Counted from the first letter of the stretch, positions 48,432-61,772 are shown. The stretch: 64,000 bases of DNA from Luscinia megarhynchos (GCA_034336665.1 JAPFBE010000002.1:81040905-81104904); one strand, 5' to 3'. Notes: generated by a model from the letters alone, not told the origin. Numbers and translations: made by a program.

Positions 48432-48912
48432 GCTTGCAGTTTATTTTGGTTTTTAAACAAAGCCTTTTATTTTAGGACAAGTTCATTCTACACTGTTCTT
48501 TCCTCATGAATTAATAGCTTCCAAAGCTGTGTGTAGGTATACAACTCAACAAACCTACAGTTCACCTACATGCTCTCATATGATTGCAGTGTGCCTACAT
48601 ATCAGGAACAATAGGATACATATATCACCAGAAAATACAGTGGGTAGATACTGAAATATGTCCTTTTTGAGTAATATTTTTGCCATGCATAAGCCATAGG
48701 TGAGTTAGAATCTCTAATACAAAGGTTTGAAGGAGAAAAAACCCCAAAACACCAACATGCCCCCTATTAACAACAGCTATATCCAGCACTTAGAAAAGAG
48801 ACAGAAATCCGTGCCAACAATAACCATTTATAAATATGTCAAGAATTTGTATAAAAGATTAAATTAATCTGGGAAAGGTAATATTTAAGATTACAAAGCC
48901 CTTTCTTTTTAC

Positions 48913-48983
48913 CTGCATATGTAGCAAGTTCAGTGAAATTCTACAATCCATCAGGAGTGTATTGGGAGAAGGATCCATACAAC
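48913..48983 (-). pseudogene. SNX31: SNX31 remnant exon C, out-of-frame junction
   Basis: The body reads CMDPSPNTLLMDCR then ISLNLLHMQ, ending ATGCAG|GTAAAA. It matches the LMDCR...DLLYMQ part of SNX31. The only nearby acceptor, GGGAAG|GTTGTATGG, leaves two bases before TGT, whereas the preceding exon ends with two bases of a codon (AAGTA|). The join is therefore one base out and reads TAG at a conserved Trp position, then runs into further stops. A 1-base insertion plus Trp-to-stop is the simplest reading. Confidence 0.82.
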
Positions 48984-49562
48984 CTTCCCAACCAAAGGAT
49001 AAGTAAAATAAGTAATAAAACATGAAGAAATTCTTCTGTTGAACAGTTGTTTGAATTTTTCAGCGGAATAAAATGGAAGTGCAATCCAGAAAGATTTCAT
49101 TACTTACCAGATTAAAAAACACCAAACCAAACAACAGACATGCTCTTGAATTGTGTCCAGTACTCATTCTTTACACATTGTAGCAGAATGGAAATAAACT
49201 GGGGTCAGGTTATCCAATCTCTCCACTGATTGTAGTGGTACCGAACATGTAAGTTACAATATAGAACTAACACCTTTTCCTCCTTTTCTCAAACAGCTCC
49301 GGGTTTCTTTACACGGTAGTTGGTAAGGCTCCTAGAGCAGCCACTGCCATGCTCCAGTGCCGGCATACAGGACCTAGCCTGAAGCCAGAGAGGTGCAGCA
49401 CCAAGCGCTGTGGAGCTGAGGCAGGCTGAGCTCAATGCAGCAAAGCAAATTGACCTCTCAGTTATCCACGTGCCAGGGCACAGCTGGCCTGAGCCCTTTG
49501 ATTTAAAGCAACCTGGGTAAATCTCCACAACCATACGACTGGAGCAGCACAGGCTCCACGGC

Positions 49563-49588
49563 CATTCATTCATTCATTCATTCATTCC
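49563..49588. repeat. (CATT)n microsatellite
   Basis: About six perfect CATT units in an SNX31 intron. They also produce a chance Met-rich start for a minus-strand open frame. Confidence 0.95.
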
Positions 49589-50818
49589 ACGGGCATTTCA
49601 TTCTGCACTTTCACGGGCATTTCCTGCTCTTGCAGCACAGACAGCCCCATTTCCTATCCTGGGCTTGGAGCAGTGCTGGATGGAGAAGGATCTGCTCAGT
49701 TTGCCATAGCTGAGAACCATGCAGTTCTTTCACTGAACTGCTAGTTCTGCAGTTCATAAGGCACATATAGAGAAACAGAGAAAGATTTGTAGAGGTTGAG
49801 CTCTAACACAGTAGATTTAAACCAGACAAGTTACCAGCATCAAACAACAGTTTCTGTGTCCCTTTCCTTGCTGCCACCAAAAGACATGGTCTGTTCTTCC
49901 TCTTCCACTCCATCCATTCTTCTGCTGCAATCAATACAACTCACTAAGCAAGCAAACATAGATTTCTTTTTTTTTTTTTTTCCGTTATAGGGAGAAGTAG
50001 ACCTGAACACAACTGCAGCAGGGAGTCATTAGACTGGCCCTGCTCTGCTGCCTAACTGCCCCCTCGGGGCACTCTGACAAATGGAACCTTGGCACCAGGC
50101 TCCCCATCCCCAGGGTTCATCCTCACCCACAAGTCAGCATTACCATTTGCTGCACAACAAACAGAGCCAGGGGACTGACTCAGGCCACAAACAGGCCGTC
50201 AAAACCAAACCAAAAGTAAAGAACCAGTATTTTTAGACCAAGTTAGCTCCCCAGTCCAGTTCACCACTGTTTGCCCACACAATCCCACCAGCATAACAGA
50301 GAAGTAGCCCAAGGAACACGCAATGAAAGGGGAAGAGTACTCTGCTGTTCAAGCCAGGCCACTTACTAAAAGAAATGCTCAAGCTATGGCCTCAGGTATT
50401 ATGCATATTAGTGTATAGAAAAGAGTACTTCAGATAAAAAGTAATCCACCTCTGCCCAGAGGGGCAGCTTGCAACTCAGAACTCAAAGTTCTCTTCTGTA
50501 TTGTTTATGGGTGTATTGCATTGTGCAAGTATAAATATCAGGAGGCAAGGAGCCACAAAACACCTCTCTATAGATTCTGAGAGAGGGAATAAATAGCTAG
50601 CTACAATAAAGGATCCTTCAGGAATACTACAGTGCTAAAATTTAAACATGCAACACCACAGAAAACACTCAATTAGAAATTGGCCTCAGAAAAAGAGAAA
50701 AACAACAGTCAAGCTGCTGAAGCTTGAAGGCTTCATAACTAAGTTATTCGAGGCATTTCTTCCTCTGCTTATATAGTTGTCACGCATCTTAGTAGTTTCA
50801 CTTAAGCTTCTTGCTCAC

Positions 50819-50906
50819 TACTTTCTGATCCCAAGCTTACAGTACAACTCCTTCATGCTCTGAAGTCTCACATAAGGAAGTTCAAGTTCTGCCGCTTTTT
50901 CCACCA
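50819..50906 (-). pseudogene. SNX31: SNX31 remnant exon B (open)
   Basis: The acceptor is TTTTCCCAG|TGGTGG and the donor is AAAGTA|GTGAGC. 88 nt, open, encoding VVEKAAELELPYVRLQ then SMKELYCKLGIRK. It matches the SNX31 stretch around ELPYV and GLRKW. It ends after the second base of a codon, which matters for the broken join to the next exon. Confidence 0.88.
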
Positions 50907-51302
50907 CTGGGAAAAGAAAAAAAACCGCAGAGACATTTGGTGAAGTCTAGTGAAATAGCTCAACTACTTTAATGTATCAGTTATTGCTGGCTAGCACTGT
51001 GCTTTTAGAGAAGGAAAAGAATTCTGGGGTAAAGTAAGGTGACAAGCTACTTATCTTCCTCACTTCTCTGAGTCTTATCTTGCAGAAAAGTCTGGGCTCT
51101 ACTACTTACAGAATATATCTGCTCTCTGAGACTTTGGACTTATAGGATAGTCTTCACTTGAAATACAGCTAAGCATGATATATGTTACAGGACACATGGA
51201 TGGAAACTTCCAGGGCTGGTGCTTTCTGAAACAGATCACCAGACAAGGTGTATAAAATGTCAAAGTACAGCATGAAAAGCATGTTACTTTTCAGAGATCA
51301 CT

Positions 51303-51344
51303 AAAAAAATGTAAGTCTAAAAAAAAAAAAATGTAAGTCTAAAG
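51303..51344. repeat. Short tandem duplication (AAATGTAAGTCTAAA)
   Basis: Two copies of ATGTAAGTCTAAA joined by A-rich sequence, intronic. Confidence 0.9.
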
Positions 51345-54300
51345 GCCTAAATCTGTAAATATTTAATTCCAAACCAATAGCATGATTCAGCAGAACACTT
51401 AAACATACCTTTCTAAGCCTGTGAGCATCTAAACATTTTTTGGCAGTGGAATGTGGGTTACATTTGGACTTGATATATTTGTGAGGATTATCAAGGATAC
51501 ATAGAAATGTAATCAACTGAAAAACTTTTCTATTCTCCTGTGTATCTGATCATATCACAATACTAGGCAACAATCATTCCATCTGGAACTGCACTGGAAG
51601 ATACATTTGAGATGTAGTAACTGCCAACTGTGTACTCAGAGATATCTTTCATAGCAGAATGAAGAGGGCAAGAGAATAATAAATAAAATAGACACAAGCT
51701 GTAAAGGTCCTACGTTACTAAGTAAGCCTGAGCTCCTTAATAAATTCAGTAGTAATTGGTCCTTCATTTTAAAACACTCAGAAGAGCACTTACATGTCTA
51801 TGACAATGAAAAGACTGAAAAAAGCTAAATAACTGCAATACCTAATATAACTCCAGTCAACAGCAGAGACTGTTCATTGTCCTGAGCCTATCCCAGTCAC
51901 AGGTCTGGATCCTGCCTCATCCATTTACACACCCACATGGGAAACAGGACATCAGCAGACCAATGAAGATGCAGAAGCCTCTCCACATTTTATGATCATA
52001 AAGGCACTCACAATCCTGATTTACAGCTTACTTAATAACACTGTGATCAAACTTCAGTTACTGGCAGTTAAGAAAATAAACATGTAATGATATAAAGGAA
52101 AGTAGAGACGTTTATAAGGATAAGAGAGCTTCCTGTCCTATTGTTAAACTCAGCATGTGATCTGTAAATTAAGAACTGTTTCATGTAGATATGGCCATCC
52201 CATTAAATGCCTGCCTAGAATACACACTCAATAGCTCCCATGTGGTAAAGTTGCTAAGTGACCTGTAAACTCAAAGGGATGATATTCATACATGAAAGTC
52301 TTACCCCTACATCACCCTGTCTCTTGCCATACTTTGTTCCCCACTAGCAGACTTTCCAAGAAGTAAGGGGAGAGAGCTTGAGGGAATTTATCAGACCAGA
52401 TGGGTCTTTTAACCTTAGCAGGATCATGCAAGCCTTGTTCAGATTTCAGAGTCAGTCACTGCAGCCAACAGCAACAACAACAAAAATCCAAGGGAGGGCT
52501 AAGTTAAGTGCCATGTAAAACCATCAGAGAGAACTTCATCAATACAATTTTGAAAGAAAAATAGGCTAAAATATTTTATGAATTCTCTCAACAGACCCAC
52601 CTCACACAATATAACCTTCAAAAACAAAGGTCAGAAGCTTCACTATACATTAGCATGGTTAAGGAAGAAGTGTTCATTAACTGTTTTTAAGTTTTCCCTT
52701 ATGTCCCATTGAATTGCTCATTTAAAAGTAAATATAACCACTCCCATATTCCAGCATTTTCCAGTGAATTTGTGATGAGTTTCCAAAGTTTTAAAGCAAT
52801 GTGAACATGTAATAAAATATAGAATGTTTACTACTCTCATGCATTTATTTTCTAACACAAGGCATTTAACATGTTATTCCAGATCTTTACTACTAAATCC
52901 TCAGTCCTGTTGTACAGTGAGCACTGTGTGCTCTGAGTTAACATTACTCTTGAGCATCACAAATACATATTTTTACAGGATTTGTGTGTTTTCCAGGCTG
53001 ATAGAGTTCTCTTGTTTTTCTAGGAAATATCTAAATGTCCTACCCCTTCAGTGAAAACACCAGTCTTGTAGGACTCTCTGTGAAGGTTTCTGACAAGAGC
53101 AGACTTGAGCTCTGTTGAACTTTCATTATCAATAGTGCATAAGGAGGAAAAACCCTATCTAGCTTGACATTTGGGCTGCTTTTAGTTTTGCTGTGGCCTC
53201 TCTACATCTTCTCTGAAAGAGGGCAAAAGTAGCACCAACAGAAAATACAGACAATATTTGCAGGACCAGCTGCACAGTGGGATGGTGGGGACAGAAAAGT
53301 CAGGCAGAGGTGAGCCCACTAACTACTGAATCTGATTGAGATAGTTGTCTTATTCTGGTTTAGGTTCTGGAAAACTTAAGCATAAGTTTAAACAGCCATA
53401 ACCTAAAAGAATGTGGTACCATTGAAGCACTCCTAAATTCCAGAGAGACCATAATCTCCTGAGTTTGCTCAGAAAAAGTGGTGTGGCAATTATAAGAAAT
53501 CACTTCAGTCCTAAGAATACAACTGTAATAGCTGCTCTGGCAGAATGTGCAGCCTCATGCTTTGGTCAGAGAGAATCGACTTTCTTTGTCTGAAGTGTGG
53601 AAGGTGGAAGTGTCAGGTTTCTCTTTTTCTAAAGCATGCCAATCCCAAAACACTTCAAACTGTGTCACAGAGACAGCATTGTAAAGTCATCTTCACAGTT
53701 CAGAGGGGTTTTCTCCAGCTGTATCAATGGGTTCAAAAAGCAGACGTAGGAATGGCAAACACAGATCTCAGATTTAGTAGGATTTTGTCTGATTTTATTT
53801 CTTGGATCAAAGCACAAGCTGGTATATGCTGCCTGAGCACCAGAATATTAGGGAGTGAGGATTGTAAAATCTACCACCATCACAAAGTAAATGTAGTAGC
53901 AATTTACAGTAATAAAAGAAAAATAATTCCCAAAAGTCCTATTTTATCTTTAAGACCACAAAAGAAGAAATGGTGTCTGCAGTGTTTTAACAAGGGACAT
54001 TGCTTCTTTACAGTGTCACATAAACGTTAAACATATATAAAAGTAACATACAAAGCAATATGCAACACCACTGTCTGGCTTGGAAATTACCATAACCCAT
54101 TGCAAACTGACAAATTTATCAAGCACAAATTACTTATGGTTTTTAAAGTATATTAGAAAATCCTTTCCTTTCTCAAGGCCCTTTGGACAAGTATCTTGTC
54201 CAAGAATGTCCTCTTACTTCTTCCACCCTATTAGCACCTATTCCTCTCTCCCCAAATCAGAATTCCTATCTCCCTGCCACCCCCAACGCTTTTTGCCTTC

Positions 54301-55450
54301 GGCATCTCCCACCTCACGAGTCTCCTGTTGCAGGGTCTCAGACAAACTCTGACACTTAAGTTCCCCTGGAAGAACTGGTCCCAGCATTGCCTCAGGTGCT
54401 GCAAACCCTATGGCAGGACAAAGACAGCAACGGGAAACCTTGTGTTACCCAGTTTATGGTTCCTATGCACAGACTGTAAATTCTGAGGCTGGACTAACAC
54501 ACATCAGCTCAACAGAGTACAGCAAACACATGTTCAGCTCCCTTATACCCGTGGCCAGTTGAGAAGCTCCTTCACAAACTCAGATTGCAAAGGCACAGCA
54601 GAAACACGGTGCACACTATTCTGTATGATGAGAGGAGATTTCAGAATCTCATGACAAAGAGCAGCACCCATCAGACAGATGTATGCTTTGTTATTGCTGT
54701 TAGGATTAGGAAATGAGGGCAACCGAAGAAGCCTTGCTTGTGCATACGTAAATGTGCAAATGCACAAATAGGCAGAGCCACTGCTGCTCCTCCTCTCCTG
54801 GCACAAGAAGAGAACTTCAGCTGAAAGTTTCAAACACCAAACAGCCAGTTGTGTAAACAATATTTGGTTGCTACTGGTTACAAATTGTAACTAGCAATTG
54901 TTTACTGTGTGTATTGCAACAGCTGCTGCAGATATCCCAGAGCCAGTGCTATAACAGCACCAGCACTGCAAACACACAGTTCCAGAGAAAGCACCAAAGG
55001 AAAACAAAACAAATAAGGAGAAGCATGCAGAAAAAAGAGATGCATCAGTTGTGCACTCAGTTTTAACAGCAGCTGCCAGCCAAGACACAGGTGAAGACGT
55101 GATCATTTCTGACTCCAGTGTTCGAGAACTTTCTCCCACACTATGCCAAACCAAAGGCAGCTTAATTCTGATTGTGAAGGAAACCTGCACTTGACAGCTA
55201 AATGCCATAGAAGCAGAAGTCATGTAACATTAAGAAGTTAATGGTGGACAATTCTAAGGACCCAAATTCTCATCTGCAAAAACAGCCATGCCCCCCAGCC
55301 CTCTGGTGCAATAAACTCCTCAAAGCCCAGAGAAAATACTCTTACATGTCTTCATATAAAGAGGTTTATCCTTTCCAAATTGAAATTATATTAATTTTTG
55401 TCCACTTCTCACAAAAGGAAACTTTCAACAGAATTCCAAAAAGCCATTAC

Positions 55451-55546
55451 CTGTAATATTCTTTCTGTAGTGTCTGATGACTGGATATAAAGTCTACCAT
55501 TGCTGCCATCCACAAAGGCTCTCTGGGTTTGGATCTTAAACATATC
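55451..55546 (-). pseudogene. SNX31: SNX31 remnant exon A (open)
   Basis: The acceptor is CTGACAG|GATATG and the donor is TTACAG|GTAATG. 96 nt, 32 codons, open in phase 0, encoding DMFKIQTQRAFVDGSNGR then LYIQSSDTTERILQ. It matches the start of the FERM-like F1 lobe of SNX31, including the SDTAERVL motif. Compared with remembered mammalian SNX31 it lacks about five residues after the AYLD-like motif, an in-frame loss. This is the most 5' exon I could recognise. Confidence 0.85.
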
Positions 55547-58120
55547 CTGTCAGGTAGAAATGCAACACTGTTTTACTGTTTTCCATATTGCTGAAATTCT
55601 TCTGAAGATGCTAATGGTCCATTCCCTATCTATTAATGTAAAATAAACTATTGAGATTACCATTTAATACACATAAAGTTACTAAAACTACTATTAGAAC
55701 TTGCAGATGACAAAAAATAAACATGCAGAACAGCAAATGGGAAGATATTGAGGAATCAGAGGAGAGTCTTTTTGGTTTTAAGTGCCACAGGCTTCCTGGT
55801 GTCTTAGTGTTTGTAGGCATGATGCAGTCGCCTCCAAGGAAGTAGAGACTCCAAAAAACAGGAGGTAGATACACAACTGCAGGTGAATGTTTAAAGCCAC
55901 AGTCTTGCCAAAAGGAAAAAGTGCATCCCTGTACCTAACCTGGGAAAATGTCGGGTGAAATAATGAGGCTACAGTACCTGAATAGACCAGAGCCACTGCT
56001 ATGGGAATGCTGTGCAGTGCGGGTGCCCAAAGGTCCAAACCGCTGCACAGCAGGAGAGGGTGTCAAAAAGAAACCGGAAAGCATTTAGGACATGAGAAAA
56101 CAGGTCTCAAATAAGTGACCTCAGAGAACTGTCTTATGTGTAGGCATAATAAAGGGGTGATTTGCAAAAACTAAAGCACAGAAGCCAGATCCATTGGGTG
56201 TCAGCTGATGATAGAGTCAGACTAGAGGCAAAGCTCACATTTCTAACAGTGAGGTAGTGCACAGGAATAGGATTTTCTCCACTGGTTTTATATTAAGACT
56301 TTATATGTCCCTAAATTACTTTCCTGAACTCATATTTAGAAAGTGCATGAAAAATCAGTTACTCATTTCAGGGAAGATGGGGTCTAGTTTGAGAACACCC
56401 TTGGGATTCCGTCTGGATCAGGTGGCAGAAACTCATCACTGCAGCTCCTCCTCCTGTTGACTGCCCTGTATCACAAGACAGCAGTGGTCCTTCTGGCATT
56501 GGTGTTAACTGAGAAGAGGCACTTCCCTTGACAATCACAGCAGACAAAAATGCTGGAATTGTACTAACTGCATGCAACATTAAATTTTAGTTTCTTGTAT
56601 CCACCTTTGCTAGCCTGGCAGAAAACATGGGAGGGTTTCTGGAAACCCTTAGGTTTCAATACTCTTGGCATCTTTCTGCAGTGTCTTCACAGTGTCTGTA
56701 TACAGGACCATCACCCAACTCCTGCAAGGTCAGCAAGAGGGGGGTGGCAGAGCTGACATTTACACTGTGTGCTCTATTACCTCTCTTTGAATACCCTGGA
56801 GAACATCCTAGGATGCATGACTCCAATTAACTGATTCAGTTCAGATTGGTAACTTATTTTTTTCAGTCAGAAAGACTATACAAGCATAAACAACAAGTGT
56901 TGGTTTGGGGGTTTTTCCTAACAGAACTGAAAATTAAGAACCTGCTATATAAGTTTGTAGAATGATATGTGGGGAAAAATTGAGGAAAGCCAAAATAAAA
57001 CAATCTTTCTTATTTAAACAAATTTTCATGACACCCAGTATTTCACCAATCTGTATACCCACACACCTGTTTGCATGTATTAAGGAACAAAAGAACCCCT
57101 TCTCAAGGCATTGAGTCCTTCTAGGGATTTAATCTTTATTCCAAAATCTATTTATTTCTTATCCAGAAGACAGATCTAGTTGTTCCTATTAATTAAAATA
57201 AGTACTACTTTTCCTTCTGTGAAGATGCAAAAGCCCCTCTGTCTCTTACACAGAGGATCATCTGCTGTGCTTTCTTGACTACTTTACAATTTTCCTCACA
57301 TGGGAAGGAGCAGATGCTTTCTCACAAATACCGTGGTGCACATATTTTGGTATGAAATATTTCAAATGTGATAAAAATGTATGTGAAGTGCAGAACAAAC
57401 ATGGCATGCAAACATCAGGATGAGATAAAGACCCACCCCTAATTATCAACTCTCAACGAGGAGCAAGCAGGTCACTACAGAGCCAGTTTACTACCTGGGG
57501 CTCAGCAGTGCTGGGGGCTTAAAAAGGCTCAAGTACCAGAGTAAGGGCTGCTGTGTGTGTGCTGGTCATGATGGAACCTTCACAAGGAAAGTACACGGAG
57601 GACCTTATGCATCTACTCTTCCCAGATCCTCAGTGCCACCCCTGCAGCTTTTACAACCTGGGAAACAGGGCACCTCATCCACTGTAGCAGCCCAGGGCTG
57701 GCAGCACAGAGGTCATTTCAACCTGCCACTCCAAGGGTGTCCCATCTGGCAGCACACCACCCTCCTTGCCGCCTCTCTACTCAGCAATCATGAGGGGAAA
57801 AAGACAAGCATGATTCAAGGTTTCAAGCTACTTCCAAGTAGTTTGGGTTCTCCAAGAACACTGTGCAACGTACTAGTAGCAGATTAATTTGGGGATCTTC
57901 AAAAAAAGGACGTTAGAGGAAATAAAATCTCAGTTCCATCTGGAATACTCACATTAAGTATGACTGTTTATACTTAAACCAGTGGTTTCTGCAGCTATCT
58001 TTACAAAATGGCATTATTTTCTCTTATTTGATTCTACCAAACTACAGCACAGCTTCACATCATGGCACTGGGGACAAATTCATTACTTATCTCCAACTTT
58101 TGATTACTGTTATTTTTAAA
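55547..58120. other. No gene recognised
   Basis: This is expected to hold PX-domain exons of SNX31, but no PX motif (such as the proline-rich PPK loop) was seen on either strand. The open frame at 57555-57887 has no recognised domain. Confidence 0.5.
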
Positions 58121-58403
58121 AGGGAATGTAGTAATAGAACAAGGGAGAATGGATTTAAACTGAGAGTGGGTTTAGATTAGATATTAGGCTGCAAAATCTT
58201 CACTGTGGGGGTGTTGAGACACTGGAACAGGTTTCCCAGGGAAGTGGTGGATGCCCCATTCCTGAAACTGTTTAAGAACAGGGTAGGCAGGGCTCTCAGC
58301 AATCTGGTCTAGCAGAAGGTATCCCTACTCATGGCAGGGGAATGGGAACTAGATGATCTTTAAGGTCCCTTCCAACCCAAACCATTCTATAATTCTGTGA
58401 TTC
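58121..58403 (+). mobile_element. CR1 LINE 3' tail
   Basis: Plus-strand CR1 3' end: 'actggaacaggtttcccagg', 'ctagatgatctttaaggtcc', 'cttccaacccaaaccattct' and the terminal ATAATTCTGTGATTC. It is 5'-truncated and non-coding. Confidence 0.93.
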
Positions 58404-59343
58404 CCTTAGTAAGGTTATGACACAGCAAACAAAAAATAAGAATCATCTTAAATTGTTGTGTTTGGGGATTCCCCTCCCCCCCTTCCTTTTATCACCTGCT
58501 TTTAGCCCAGAAGGCAGAAATGTCCATGCCAGAAACTCCACACATTGTTCAGTGTTACAAATATTTGTGTTTAGCCTCTTATCAGTGAAGTATTGTTGAG
58601 ACCAAAGAAAATTACTTACATAAAACAAAAGGAGGAAACAGTGCAGTCTGTAAGGCTGAAGAAGACAAGAGTTAAGTGAAGAAATACAAATAGAGACGTG
58701 CCCCTAAAATAACACAACAGAATCCAGCACAAGTTTAATACAAATACAATAGAAAAAACATTTAACAGTGTCAGCAATGATCCATTCAGTAATGGCACCT
58801 GGCAGTCCTAACCACTTCCAAATAGGATGGAAATTTATTTTTAAATAAATTTGCAGCAAACGCTCAGATTTTGTCCCAAGCAAGTATTTTAGTTTTGGAA
58901 AGAGCACTAGAGTTTTATCTACTCAAAATAGGCACCAACATAAAAAAACCTTGTGTTTTGGCAACAGTAGATGTCCACTAGAAGTATTCATGCTTCTTAC
59001 ACTTTTTCTCCTTTAATTCAGGAAACATGCTATGTAACGAGTTGGACATTTTCTTGAATCCCTTAATATTGTTCGAATATCCCCTTAACAGTGTTACTAT
59101 TACCTACAGTAAAATCTCCTGAAACACCTAAAGCTGCTGTTTACTACCCCCTACTCTGTCCCAGTAGCTTGAAGCACAGCTCAATCATTAACATAGGAAT
59201 ACAGAATAATACAGAGCTGGTAAGGCATTTTCTTTGGATTTCGGTTTTGGTGAAAAAAAGAAAATTTTTCATAAAGAAAAAAAACCAGAAACAAACAATA
59301 AACCAACAAAAAATGGAAAGGAATGGAAACAAACAAATATCTC

Positions 59344-59382
59344 ATATATATATGTGTGTATATATATATATATATATGTTTA
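59344..59382. repeat. (TA)n / TATG microsatellite
   Basis: Alternating TA with TGTGTG interruptions over about 39 bp. Confidence 0.95.
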
Positions 59383-61734
59383 TAGCAAAGAAAGATATAT
59401 AGATATCCTTTTTACTCCTCTAATTTTTCCTTTAGAGAACTTAGAATGATTTTGTTTTTGGAGTCAACCAACCTGAATCCTCAGGAAGCTCTCAGTGGAT
59501 CTGTTGCTCAGCTAAGAAGCATGGACCACAAAAGGAGAAAGGATGAGAATGAGATCCTTATTACAACATATTTGAAAAGAGCAGCAGGTCAGGAAGGCTG
59601 AGCTGCATCTTAACATTGAAATAAAAACAAAACAGACATCCTCGAGTTAAAATACTTCAGAACTTTCCATGCCAGAAACCTTCCCCCTTGGCCAGCACAC
59701 AATATAAGTCTAAAAGTAAAAGGAATTTCCCATATGAAATTCAGATGAAATTCAGTTCTATGTCCAGCTGTATTTTTGAAATAGAAGTTAAATAAATAAC
59801 AAACACAACCTAGTTTGATATGAACAAACACCATTTTTAGAGCAGTGCTGAAATCCAAGATACTCAGTCTTCTGTTTGTGTACACACACACCCAAACACA
59901 TTTGTGAATGAGAATTCCAAACGTGCATTCCTCCATCACTTGCACAAATGGTGTGTTGCAAGGTCAGGGGAGCAGAGATAGCATGGTCAGAGACAGGGGC
60001 TCTAGTGAAGAAAATGCAGCTAGTGATCAGAACAGCCTTGATTCTGGTTACACCTGCAGATTTCTGGGTTACATTTTATTTATATTTCCAATACCATACA
60101 TACCACAACTCTCTTATGGTATTCAATCCTTTTCTTCATGCTTGCTTTTCAAAAAGAAAACCACCTTATATCAGAGTCCTTTGGTGAAGAACCACCTAAG
60201 AATGCTACGTTTTGCCTGTTATCAGGCTCTGCTCTGTTCTATTTGCTCAAGTACACAACTTTTCATCTGTCCTTTCATCAACACCTGAATCCTTTTCCTC
60301 ATGTTAGAGGCTGCTGCTCAACACAGACTGGAAAAGGTCAGCCTCCTAGGTTCCCAACTCCAAACCTCTGCCACTTCAAGGAAACATGTCTCAATTCTAT
60401 TCATAAGTGCATAATGACTGGCTGTCCTCACAGCTGCATCCTGAATACACCACATTATTGCATGGATTCCCAACACAGGCAGACCATAATCTCAGGTTAC
60501 ATTCAAGGATATAGATGAGCTGCATGAAAATGAGACTGATAGGGATATATGTACCTGCTCATACTGCCTTTCTCCTGATGAAAAAGGAGAAGATGCAGCG
60601 CAGTCACAAGGTCTCCTCTTGTTAGTGGCATCTTGGAAGTACCACAGCATTTGTGTTTAGGAGCTGGAGGTAGTAAGGGGTATGCTGAATCAGTCTCTCC
60701 AGCTTGGTCATTGTTCAAGTTTGTGGAATCTGAAAGAGTGGAAGGGCAGGGGTGTTAGGGGTTAGGTTGTTCAACTCTATGTTCAACTCTACTACGCGAT
60801 AGTTTTGGTAAATAATTTAGCAGTGTTTGTTTTAAGCAAAGCATCCATTCTATTAAGCTGTCTCTCATTGTGTTGGGTGTCCTGCTGTCCCCTAACAGCA
60901 ACTTCTCCCATGAGATAAGTTACTGGGGCAACAGCCAGAATATGCCTGCTGTAACCTCTAAGCAGGAAAAGTGGTGCCAGGCAAAAGAAGGCACCTGGAA
61001 AGCTGTGTTAGCCTGCATGGGCTTGTTCCAAACTTGGAAAGATGGCCCTGTTAGATATGGCTGGGGATGCAGCTGGTTGGTGTGATGCTGAGTGCAGACA
61101 CACGAGTCATGTTAAACAGCTGCAGTAAAGCCATGATCCTTGCACAGCACTCCCACTCCAGCACACATTTCACAATCCACTTCAGAAGAAACACAAGACA
61201 AGGACCAAAAAAAATCTTAAATTGAGTTTGATTTTTCCCTTTGCATATTGTATTTTAGTCAGTGACACATACAAATCCCTTCACATAGAAGCTCAAATAC
61301 TGCTTTTAAGGCAAATCAAGAAAATTAAGTAAGTACTAACTTACTCTCTCTTAAGTAAATATTAACTTCTCTCTCATAATGAAAGAGAGATATGAAGGTG
61401 AAAAATAGTAACCAATAGAATTTTTTTGGGAAAAAAAGCATCCCAACCCTAGCAAGCTCGTTCACTTGCTTTCCCATATTTTCATTCTATTAAAAAGGAA
61501 GGTTTCTATTATAAAAGCTGCACTGGTTTGACCTGCAGACATATGTGTGCTCAATAAATTGCTGTGGTGGCAGAAAAGTGACTGCTTTCTGTTCATCAAC
61601 ACCTGCAGTGCAGTCCTTCTGCCTCTTCTCCCACATCAGCTGCCAAGTTGCTTGCACATGTGTGTGCTAACTTGTTTCAGATTGCCAAAACTGCCTACTC
61701 AAGACCAGTCCATGCCATTGACAGAAAAGGAACA

Positions 61735-61772
61735 TTATATATATATATTTTTTTTTTAATATATATTTTTTC
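61735..61772. repeat. AT-only low-complexity tract
   Basis: (TA)n, then an 11-T run, then more TA and T. No other structure. Confidence 0.95.

Larger units (their letters stand above)
45732..55546 (-). pseudogene. SNX31: SNX31 sorting nexin, decayed unitary pseudogene (partial)
   Basis: Seven minus-strand segments, in the right order, match consecutive parts of SNX31, a PX/FERM-like sorting nexin related to SNX17 that acts in endosomal and multivesicular-body sorting. Hallmarks seen are SSDTTERILQ, ELPYVRL, LLMDCR, VQEVKRNWVKPT, VGNDEISCC, LEL-FEY, YTKQ and SSCWNKM. The position and strand, directly upstream of ANKRD46, agree with human 8q22. Exons at 55451-55546, 50819-50906 and 45732-45806 are open with good splice sites. 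Those at 48913-48983, 48240-48331, 47448-47643 and 46051-46145 are broken by stops, frameshifts or a lost acceptor. The 5' exons, one exon expected between 50.9 and 55.4 kb and the last exon were not found. Introns remain, so it is not a processed copy. Homology is judged from remembered SNX31/SNX17 sequence. Confidence 0.88.

Noticed and set aside
53545..54030. 161-codon plus-strand open frame
   Set aside because: No family resemblance; lies antisense in an SNX31 intron; composition not coding-like.
60485..60525. Possible PX-domain exon fragment of SNX31 (NVT motif on the minus strand)
   Set aside because: Three matching residues only; flanking residues do not align.
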